A stretch of DNA of 6,230 nt from Prevotellaceae bacterium UBA711. Lineage in GTDB: Bacteria > Bacteroidota > Bacteroidia > Bacteroidales > Bacteroidaceae. The stretch covers positions 1 to 6,230 of the forward strand of contig DBLZ01000125.1 of assembly GCA_002297545.1 (NCBI GenBank), in the 5' to 3' direction. The translations under genes and the position numbers were made by a program. Below the pieces are notes generated by a model. The model was not told where the DNA came from. It was given only the letters and a program-made list of their open reading frames with translations, and did not search any database. Below, piece by piece: positions 1 through 6,063 of the stretch; the first letter of the stretch is position 1, and every line of letters starts with the position of its first letter.

Positions 1-54
1 GCTTGGACAGGCGTGGCTGTAAACGTTATCCTTGGCATCTTGAGTGCCTTGTAA
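1..54 (+). CDS. 3' end of an upstream gene with a hydrophobic C-terminus (partial)
   Basis: Reading frame 1 is open from the window edge to a TAA at 52-54 and encodes AWTGVAVNVILGILSAL. The tail is almost wholly hydrophobic, as expected for the last membrane helix of a small integral membrane protein. The stop lies 19 bases before the ATG of the kinase gene on the same strand, so the two are probably co-transcribed. In Bacteroidota, small membrane proteins of the CD225/TM2 type often sit beside Hanks-type kinases, but 17 residues are too few to assign a family. That the frame is coding is inferred from its composition and from the operon-like spacing. Confidence 0.55.
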   Translation, partial: AWTGVAVNVILGILSAL

Positions 55-73
55 TCTAAAAAAGACCTTCATT

Positions 74-3000
74 ATGATAGGAAAAGAAATTCTGAACTAC
101 ACCATCGTCTCGTTGCTCGGCAAGGGAGGCATGGGTAGCGTGTACTTGGCAGAGCATAAGTACATAAAACAACAAAAGGTTGCCATCAAGGTTATCAACG
201 GCAACATGATTAATGACTTCACTCGCCAGCGGCTTGCTGAGGAGGCTGACAGGCTGGCAAGGTTGAACCATCCCAATATCGTACATTTTATCAACTACCA
301 CATAGATGAGGCCGGAAGCATCTATCTGATTATGGAGTATGCCGATGGACATAGTCTGGAAAATTATATAAGAGATGTGTCAGGCTTGATTGTTGAGGAG
401 AAGATATGTCCTTTCTTCGAGCCTCTGTTGGATGCTTTCGACTATGCCCACAGGCACAAGATTATCCACAAGGACATCAAGCCATCCAACATCATCATAA
501 CAAACGAGGGTGTACCCAAAATCCTGGATTTTGGTATCGCAGCACTTTTGGACGAGGGGGGGGAAGAGACTGACAAGGATGTTATCATGGGCACCCCATC
601 CTACATGAGCCCGGAGCAGGTGAGGGGCGAGAGCCTGGACCAAAGGTCGGACATCTACTCGTTAGGTGTCCTCTTGCACCAGATGTTGACTGGAAATCCG
701 CCATACGACACGACAACCCTGACCGAGCACCAGATTTACAAACATGTCGTGGAGGACACCCTTCCACGCATGAAGACGTACTACAAGTATGTTTCGGACA
801 AGGTGCAGACTGTAGTGGACAAGGCCACCAACAAGAAAAAGGAACTTAGGTACCAGTCGTGCCAGGAGTTCAAGAAAGCCCTTCACAATGCCATTTATCC
901 TCCGACGGTTTCCAAGGGCGTCAAGATTTCCATTGGCGCAATGGTTGCCGTGGTGGCATTGGTGATATTCTTCGTATGGGACTACAACAGGGTCAAAGTG
1001 TCGTACTACAAGGACTATGTGGAACAATGGAGTATACCACAGGGTATAGGCAAGATATCTTCCGCAGACCGTATGCACACCCACAGGATGTACAGGTTTG
1101 AATACCGGCACTACAAGTTGCAGCGTGTTTCGCATGTTAACAGTATAGGAACCATTATCAAAGATACGGAATCGGAACGAAACGAAAGACCCATTGATGT
1201 CATGTTCTACTACAATGACGACGATCGCCTGAGTAGGGCCAAGGTGATGGACAACAACGGACAGGTGCAGTATATCAAGTCGTACAATGAAAAGTTGAAC
1301 ACCGTTATTTTCCAGTTCAATGATGAGTACGGAACCGAGAAGACCATAGGCAGCGAGACAGTGGGCTATGTCGATGCGTTTGGCTCCAATCAGGATAGGA
1401 GTAAAATTTCGCGTTACTTGCTGGAGTACGATGAAAATGGCTATGTCAAGACACTTCGGTATGCCGGCTTCCAAAACGCTTACGTCGGCGATTCCCATGG
1501 AATATACGGTAAACGGTACGTGAGAGACGAAAAAGGCAGGGTGAAGGAGGAAATGTACCTTGCCTGTGATGGTTCGCCCAAGGCAACACAGTGGGGAATG
1601 GGTAAGAAATTGTTCTATTACGATGAGGAGGACAATTGGGTGAAATCCTGTTACCAGACCATAGATGGTGAACCATCACTGGACGATGCAGAAGGCACCA
1701 GCGTATGTGAAAACGAATATGACAGGTACGGGAATTCCATTGCGCAATACTTCAAAACCTCAGATGGTCAACTGATGTTGCCAAAAAGGAATGGCTGTTC
1801 TGGAGTGCGGTGTGAGTATGACGAAAAAGGCTATATAAAAAAACAAACATACATTGGTGTTGATGGAGAAATCACATACAATGCCAATGATGGCTATGCT
1901 GCTTTGGAGACAACGTGCAATGAATACGGTTTCTTCAAAACTATTACGTTCCTGGACGTAGATGGTAATCCGTGTGAAACGCCACAAGGTAATGCCTCTG
2001 TCGAACTTGTAACGGACGAAAGGGGCAATGAATTGGAAAGATGGAACTACAATGTCCGGCACGAACTGGTTGCCAATACAGATGGATATGCCGGATCAAA
2101 ATGTGAGTACGATTCGTTGGGGCATGTGGTAAAGGTTGCTTGTTATGGCGTAGACAGGAAACTGTGCGAAACCACAGGCGGGTATGCAGGATGGACATCC
2201 GACTACAATGCGATGGGCGACTGCATCAGGCAGTCTTACTTCGGCACAGATATGAAGCCTGCTACCAGCAGGAATATATGTACAACTGCGATAGATAGGG
2301 ATTTGAGGGGAAACATCATTAAAATATCGTATTACGGAGTAAACGGCAAACCGACATTGAGCGATGAGGGTATTGCCATTACCGAATATAAATATGATGA
2401 CAATGGTAACGAGGTTTCCAGACGTTTCTATGACACCAAGAATAAACCTACCAGGGGATACATCCACTTTGCCGGCAGAAGTTATACGTATGACGACAAG
2501 GGTCACATGCTTACGGAGAGGTATCACGATGTCAACGGTGAACTGCTTTTGGTCGATGGCATAGCAGGAAACAATTACAAGCGCGACGAGCGCGGTAATA
2601 TCACGGAAAAGTTTCCCGTAGGTGTGGATCAGAAGATAGCACGTGGGTATTTGGTTGTCCGTTACAAATATGACGATAGGGACAACGAGATTGAGTTTGC
2701 CCTATTCGATGGGGATAACAAGCCGGCTACCAATAATAAGGGCTACCATAGATACGAACAGAAATACAACGGCCGTAACCAGATAATAGAAACTGCATAT
2801 TATGATGTCAATGGAGGCCTTGCCATCCTTTCAAATCAGAATTACTGTATTGAACGTAGAGAGTATGACGATAGGGGACAGGTGGTCAAAGTGTCGTATT
2901 TCGGCAAGGACAACCGGCCGGCGTTGTACCAAGGTGATACGGAGGGATATTATGCCACCCGTAAGGTTGAGTATGACAAATACGGAAGGCAGATTAAGAA

Positions 3001-3850
3001 CCTGTTTTTTGATGAGAATGGCAATCCCACGAATCCGCGTGTAATGGTCCCCGAAGGTGTATGTGCTTATGACAAATGGGGCAATATGAATTATGTCGCT
3101 TCTTGTGATGGCCACGGACACCTCATACGGAATCCACAGACGGGTTGGTCTTATATGAAACATGAGTTCGACAGACGTGGCAATATCTTGTGGACTGCAT
3201 ATTTCAATGAGAAGAAGCAGGCCATGTTGTGCAGCGATGGATACCACAAGGTGGTGAAGACATACACCAACAGCAACAAGGCTGAAACGACATCTTATTT
3301 CGATACTTCGGGAAAGCCCATGTCCGTCAATGGCTATCATAAAGAGGCGTACAAATACAATGACTACGACAACCCCATAGAATGCCAGTATTATGGGACT
3401 AATGGCAAGCCTACGGATTCCAATGCTGGATATTCCAAAGTAACCATATCTTACAACAATGACCGCAGCATGCGTGACCGCAAGTACTACAATGCGGCAG
3501 GAAGGCTATTACTGCATCAGCAGTACGTCAATGGTGAATGGGTTAGGGTCAAGAACTGGCAAATGGATGTGGCAGAACAAGCACGCCAGTTACCTATAAC
3601 CTTGGGAGAACAGGCAGGCAATCTTACCATTCGGTCCATCAAGGTAGTCGGTTCGTCTATGGTTGAAATGGTGATAGTGGCTCCGGCTTCGAAATACGAT
3701 ATGACTGATGCCACGATGAATGGTCATAAGACGTTTGTCATGAACTTTACCCAGGTCATGAAGCAACAACTCGAGATACCACGAAACGTTACTATGAAGA
3801 GCATACTCAAAGACAGCAAAGGACGCGAATTGTTTTCGACATCGGTATAA
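74..3850 (+). CDS. Transmembrane Hanks-type serine/threonine protein kinase with a large YD-repeat ectodomain
   Basis: This gene encodes a predicted 1258-residue membrane kinase that phosphorylates Ser/Thr on cytoplasmic targets, probably in response to an envelope signal. The kinase domain spans about residues 9-270. Its glycine loop is GKGGMGSV (16-23), the ATP-binding Lys is in VAIK (K39), the catalytic loop is HKDIKPSN (D134, K136, N139), DFG is at 152-154, and GTPSYMSPE ends at E181. All catalytic residues are present, but the usual HRD arginine is lysine (K133). One membrane helix lies at about 285-302. About 22 degenerate 32-34-residue repeats fill residues 380-1156, and a non-repeat tail of about 100 residues follows. 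The ectodomain has 17 cysteines. I chose the ATG at 74 because MIGKEILNY is a typical start for this family in Bacteroidota. The GTG at 44 would overlap the upstream gene and add 10 unrelated residues. A G8 tract at 556-563 lies in the activation loop. The kinase call is firm; the ligand and targets are unknown. Confidence 0.95.
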   Translation: MIGKEILNYTIVSLLGKGGMGSVYLAEHKYIKQQKVAIKVINGNMINDFTRQRLAEEADRLARLNHPNIVHFINYHIDEAGSIYLIMEYADGHSLENYIRDVSGLIVEEKICPFFEPLLDAFDYAHRHKIIHKDIKPSNIIITNEGVPKILDFGIAALLDEGGEETDKDVIMGTPSYMSPEQVRGESLDQRSDIYSLGVLLHQMLTGNPPYDTTTLTEHQIYKHVVEDTLPRMKTYYKYVSDKVQTVVDKATNKKKELRYQSCQEFKKALHNAIYPPTVSKGVKISIGAMVAVVALVIFFVWDYNRVKVSYYKDYVEQWSIPQGIGKISSADRMHTHRMYRFEYRHYKLQRVSHVNSIGTIIKDTESERNERPIDVMFYYNDDDRLSRAKVMDNNGQVQYIKSYNEKLNTVIFQFNDEYGTEKTIGSETVGYVDAFGSNQDRSKISRYLLEYDENGYVKTLRYAGFQNAYVGDSHGIYGKRYVRDEKGRVKEEMYLACDGSPKATQWGMGKKLFYYDEEDNWVKSCYQTIDGEPSLDDAEGTSVCENEYDRYGNSIAQYFKTSDGQLMLPKRNGCSGVRCEYDEKGYIKKQTYIGVDGEITYNANDGYAALETTCNEYGFFKTITFLDVDGNPCETPQGNASVELVTDERGNELERWNYNVRHELVANTDGYAGSKCEYDSLGHVVKVACYGVDRKLCETTGGYAGWTSDYNAMGDCIRQSYFGTDMKPATSRNICTTAIDRDLRGNIIKISYYGVNGKPTLSDEGIAITEYKYDDNGNEVSRRFYDTKNKPTRGYIHFAGRSYTYDDKGHMLTERYHDVNGELLLVDGIAGNNYKRDERGNITEKFPVGVDQKIARGYLVVRYKYDDRDNEIEFALFDGDNKPATNNKGYHRYEQKYNGRNQIIETAYYDVNGGLAILSNQNYCIERREYDDRGQVVKVSYFGKDNRPALYQGDTEGYYATRKVEYDKYGRQIKNLFFDENGNPTNPRVMVPEGVCAYDKWGNMNYVASCDGHGHLIRNPQTGWSYMKHEFDRRGNILWTAYFNEKKQAMLCSDGYHKVVKTYTNSNKAETTSYFDTSGKPMSVNGYHKEAYKYNDYDNPIECQYYGTNGKPTDSNAGYSKVTISYNNDRSMRDRKYYNAAGRLLLHQQYVNGEWVRVKNWQMDVAEQARQLPITLGEQAGNLTIRSIKVVGSSMVEMVIVAPASKYDMTDATMNGHKTFVMNFTQVMKQQLEIPRNVTMKSILKDSKGRELFSTSV
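926..979 (+). other. Single transmembrane segment of the kinase
   Basis: These codons give an uninterrupted hydrophobic stretch, ISIGAMVAVVALVIFFVW (residues 285-302 from the ATG at 74). It is preceded by lysines and followed by DYNRVK. It is the only such stretch in the protein and separates the kinase domain from the repeat region. This implies a cytoplasmic kinase and a periplasmic C-terminal part of about 950 residues, although positive charges lie on both sides of the helix and do not settle the topology on their own. Confidence 0.85.
1211..3541 (+). repeat. About 22 tandem degenerate YD-type protein repeats (32-34 residues each)
   Basis: The repeats are at protein level; the DNA copies have diverged too far to be near-identical. 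Each unit begins with a motif close to YDxxGN, continues with a polar/hydrophobic strand and an aromatic pair, then a turn like xVDGKP, a variable loop and often GY. Clear examples are YDDNGNEVSRRFYDTKNKPT, YDEKGYIKKQTYIGVDG and YNDYDNPIECQYYGTNGKPT. The pattern resembles RHS/YD repeats but with a longer period. Such repeats usually form extended beta structures, so a long rod or shell for ligand binding or cell-wall contact is a reasonable inference. No toxin domain or RHS core-cleavage motif is present. Confidence 0.8.
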
Positions 3851-3863
3851 CTAAATAAATATT

Positions 3864-4379
3864 ATGACTATGAAGCAAAATTTCTTAACAACATTCATTG
3901 TGCTGTTGGCATTCCCGGTAATGTTGATGGCCCAGAGTAATCCGCAGTATAATGAGGAGCAACTTGCTCTGCGGACTGATTTGTTCAATTTCTTGAAAGA
4001 AGAGGGCTTTATGCCAGAGATTGATACAGATGGTGACGTAAAGTTCAAATACGAAGGGAAACCTTATTACATCAGCGTCTCTGATACGGACGAGAACCCT
4101 CTGTATGTGGTTCTTTACAGGTACTTCGGCTATCCCGACGAATACAATGTAGAGACGGTTGTAATGGCAACCAAGACACTGAACATGCGCAAAGGCATCA
4201 AGGTTCTATGCTTTGACAAGTCATTTAGGATCGGAGCTGAACTGTTTGTCAGAAATGCGGAGCCTGTAAAGGCAGTATTCTATAAATTGGTGCACCTTAT
4301 CAATGGTGTCAGCTCTGATTTTATGGATGCGTGTGAGAAAGTAAGTGGCAGCCCACAGGCGTCAGCCTCCTCCGTGTAA
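3864..4379 (+). CDS. Small exported protein, possibly YbjN-like fold
   Basis: This gene encodes 171 residues starting with a signal peptide, MTMKQNFLTTFIVLLAFPVM followed by LMA, with a likely signal peptidase I cut before QSNPQ (about residue 24). A second ATG at 3870 would give the equally good start MKQNFL. The mature part of about 148 residues has a helix (LRTDLFNFLKEEGF), strands (DVKFKYEGKPYYISVSD, LYVVLYRYF, GIKVLCFD, RIGAELFV) and an amphipathic helix near the end. That order resembles the YbjN / type III chaperone-like fold; I base this on pattern only and am not sure of it. It has no lipobox cysteine. The start is 13 bases after the kinase stop with no Shine-Dalgarno sequence, so it is almost certainly co-transcribed with the kinase. 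Export would place it in the same compartment as the kinase ectodomain, so it could be a partner or modulator. Confidence 0.85.
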   Translation: MTMKQNFLTTFIVLLAFPVMLMAQSNPQYNEEQLALRTDLFNFLKEEGFMPEIDTDGDVKFKYEGKPYYISVSDTDENPLYVVLYRYFGYPDEYNVETVVMATKTLNMRKGIKVLCFDKSFRIGAELFVRNAEPVKAVFYKLVHLINGVSSDFMDACEKVSGSPQASASSV

Positions 4380-4404
4380 ATACAATCCGCCAATTCAATT
4401 TGTA

Positions 4405-4445
4405 CTCCTCCCCATCCTGGCCCAAAAGGTCGGGATGGGGAGGAG
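4405..4445 (+). terminator. 18-bp hairpin between convergent gene sets, probable terminator
   Basis: The left arm CTCCTCCCCATCCTGGCC (4405-4422) pairs along its whole length with the right arm at 4428-4445, around the loop CAAAA. Sixteen pairs are Watson-Crick and two are G-U wobbles. The hairpin lies 26 bases after the + strand stop and 59 bases beyond the end of the - strand pseudogene. The + strand continues TTATT, a short T-rich tail; the - strand tail is poorer. It is therefore most likely the Rho-independent terminator of the kinase operon, perhaps also acting on convergent transcripts. Confidence 0.7.
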
Positions 4446-4447
4446 TT

Positions 4448-4462
4448 ATTCCAATTTGGAAT
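4448..4462. repeat. 15-base palindrome next to the terminator
   Basis: ATTCCAATTTGGAAT is a perfect 7-bp inverted repeat around a single central T, beginning two bases after the terminator hairpin. With a one-base centre it is better suited to be a protein-binding dyad than an RNA hairpin. It could also be chance in AT-rich spacer DNA. Confidence 0.3.
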
Positions 4463-4503
4463 GTTTGGGGAAATGGTGTCAATGTCTGGCATGGCCATGG
4501 GCA

Positions 4504-5179
4504 TCATCCAAATATATAGTGGATGGCCACGTTCGGGATGCCTGGCATTATTTTGCGGAAATGGGCAGCCATCCGTGAGAATGACTCTTCGGGCGGGCAA
4601 TCCGACCTGCAGGCATCGCGTCCAAAAAGTGTCTCTGGAGTGGTGAGCAGAGACCATCCCCATCCGTACTGTCGGCCATGCTTGTTACGGGGATAAACGA
4701 AATCCTCCGTGACTATGCGGCAACCCATTTCCAAGCGGGTGACGTAGCTGTCGAATCGGCTTCTCATCTTTGGTCCAGTGAAGCCGCAGGCGGCTCTCAG
4801 GTCGCGTGTGATAAGGCTGCCATGTTCTTTCAGCGTGTCCAGTATCATGGCTTCGATGCTGTCATCGGCTATGAGCTGGCTGCAACTGCGCCTCCAGTTT
4901 CAGAAGTCCGGCCAAAGTGACTTGCTGACAAAGCCGGCCTTGCCCATGAAAAACTTCCCGTAGGCGCATCCGCTATCCTGTATGGCTGGACCTTTCCATT
5001 CCCACAACGGCCATTCCCAACCGCCATCTGGCAACGTCGTATAGGCGCATTCCTTGCCCACCTGCTCTTCTGCCGACCATCCCATGATGCCGATGCGGAG
5101 CAGGGGGGAGGAAGCCAATTTCGTCTATGAAGCTCGTCAACTCGGCGCAATTGCGTATGTTGTGAGATTTGGTGTACAT
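4504..5179 (-). pseudogene. AlkZ-related family protein gene, broken by a frameshift and an in-frame TGA
   Basis: The - strand encodes one continuous protein once two lesions are allowed for. It starts at the ATG at 5179-5177 (MYTKSHNIRN) and reads to IDEIGFLP. A G6 tract (5103-5108 on +) then carries one base too many. With five bases the frame continues FLPLLRIGIMGWSAEEQ. An in-frame TGA follows at 4902-4900 (about codon 93), after KAGFVSKSLWPDF, and the same frame goes on NWRRSCSQL to a natural stop at 4506-4504. Repaired, it is about 224 residues. Landmarks are WEWPLWEWKGP, YGKFFMGKAGF, RAACGFTGPKMRSR and YGWGWSLLTTPE. I recall this pattern from Bacteroidota proteins annotated as AlkZ-related, probably winged-helix; the biochemical role is not known to me. 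It lies 32 bases after the flavoprotein gene and was probably co-transcribed. The lesions could be true decay or sequence errors. Confidence 0.72.
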
Positions 5180-5211
5180 ATAGGGCTGTGTGGTGTTGTT
5201 CTTGTAGTGGT

Positions 5212-5682
5212 TCAAAACTTGAAATGGACAGGGCGGGCAAAGGCTTCGTCCTTCTTCAGCCCTCTGACATTGCCCAGGTTGATCATCCATCCGTCGATGT
5301 CTTTTAGATTGAACACCTTGAAGATGGGGTTGTCCTGCATGTTCCTGTACAGAGTGTTCACTATGGCACTCTTGGCCATGATGGCATCGCGGATTTCTTG
5401 CCTCTCCTCGAACACGGCTTTAGCCGAGAAGCGAATCCATGGTGTCTGCATCTCGTCCGCCTCCAGTTTGCACCCGCACAGTTCCAGGTGTGGGTTGGCT
5501 TGCAATTCGGCATAAACCTCTTTCTTGCAGTTGGTACAGAACCACAGCTTGTTGTCCTCCAGCACCATGTACTACATGGGGCGTACCTTCGGTTTGCCGT
5601 CCAGGCCTATTGTGGCCATAAACTGTATGCCGATGCTGTCCAGATAACGGGCTATGTCGCGTAAAGTGATTTCCTGTTCCAT
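5212..5682 (-). pseudogene. Pyridoxamine 5'-phosphate oxidase family flavoprotein gene with an in-frame amber codon
   Basis: The ATG at 5682-5680 opens a frame reading MEQEITLRDIARYLDSIGI, then FMATIGLDGKPKVRPM, then TAG at 5574-5572 (codon 37). The same frame continues YMVLEDNKLWFCTNCKKEV to a stop at 5214-5212, for 156 residues in all. The GKPKVRP strand and the LWFCTNCKKEVYAEL segment are typical of the FMN-binding split-barrel fold of this family. Members reduce or bind flavin; the substrate is usually unknown, and true PdxH activity should not be assumed. Glutamine is common where the TAG stands (RPxQYM), so one CAG-to-TAG change explains the lesion. An ATG two codons after the TAG (5568) could restart a 118-residue form lacking the first strands. 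The gene follows thioredoxin by 16 bases and probably shares its promoter. There is no Shine-Dalgarno sequence. Confidence 0.82.
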
Positions 5683-5698
5683 GGTTATGATGGGAGTG

Positions 5699-6001
5699 TC
5701 ATTGTTTCAGGAACGACTCAATGGTTGCTATCAGGTCTGCTTTTGGCACCACGCCGCTTGTCCGCCAAAGTGCCTTGCCTCGGTGGAACAACATCAGTGT
5801 CGGCACGGACTGTATGCGGTATTGGTTGGCCGTTGTGCCGTGCTTGTCCACATCTACTTTGATGATGCGGATGCGGTCGCCCAATGTGGCCTTCACCTGT
5901 TCCAGCACTGGGTGCATCATCTTGCATGGCTGACACCATGTGGCGAAAAAGTCTACCAATACGGGTTGCCCGCCATTGATTACATCGTTGAAGGATTCCA
6001 T
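5699..6001 (-). CDS. Thioredoxin
   Basis: This gene encodes a complete 100-residue thioredoxin, a cytoplasmic dithiol-disulfide oxidoreductase that reduces protein disulfides using electrons from thioredoxin reductase. The order of motifs is right for the family: a first strand and helix (PVLVDFFATW), the active site WCQPCK at about residues 22-27, KVDVDKHG in the central strand, the cis-proline loop SVPTLMLF, and a final helix IATIESFLKQ. The active site carries Gln where the classic WCGPCK has Gly, a variant seen in some Bacteroidota thioredoxins. There is no signal peptide. The start at the ATG at 6001-5999 gives the usual length. It is the first gene of the minus-strand set and the only intact one. 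Confidence 0.95.
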   Translation of the reverse strand: MESFNDVINGGQPVLVDFFATWCQPCKMMHPVLEQVKATLGDRIRIIKVDVDKHGTTANQYRIQSVPTLMLFHRGKALWRTSGVVPKADLIATIESFLKQ

Positions 6002-6055
6002 AATATGTTGTGGTTTGGGTTATGTTGTTTCCGCCCTTTCGTGGGTTATCGGTTG

Positions 6056-6063
6056 CAAATGTA
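6056..6063 (-). promoter_or_regulatory. Bacteroidota-type -7 promoter element for the thioredoxin gene
   Basis: On the - strand this reads TACATTTG, an exact match to the Bacteroidota -7 consensus TAnnTTTG. It lies 54 bases before the thioredoxin ATG, giving a 5' leader of about 45-50 bases. No good TTTG/TTG -33 box lies 19-21 bases upstream (the sequence there is GGCTCATT), so the assignment rests on the -7 box and its position. Confidence 0.5.

Noticed and set aside
44..73. GTG start at 44 extending the kinase by 10 residues
   Set aside because: It overlaps the end of the upstream gene, and the added residues have no family support. The ATG at 74 gives the typical MIGKEILNY start.
662..1498. 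Long open frame of 278 codons on the - strand inside the kinase gene
   Set aside because: It is antisense to the kinase C-lobe and first repeats, has a composition typical of a mirror frame (runs of V, I, L, H), and shows no domain. Similar antisense frames at 2096-2527 and 2831-3340 arise from the repeated codons of the YD repeats.
1211..3541. RHS or polymorphic toxin
   Set aside because: The YD-type repeats recall RHS proteins, but there is no RHS core motif, no C-terminal toxin domain, no immunity gene, and the protein begins with a complete kinase domain.
5054..5515. Open frame of 153 codons on the + strand opposite the two broken genes
   Set aside because: It lies opposite the two pseudogenes, has no recognisable domain, and crosses the junction between them. 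The - strand frames have clear family motifs.
5572..5574. Genome-wide recoding of TAG as glutamine
   Set aside because: The TAG stands at a likely Gln codon, but the neighbouring gene is broken by a frameshift and a TGA, which TAG recoding cannot explain, and no other in-frame TAG is needed in the window.
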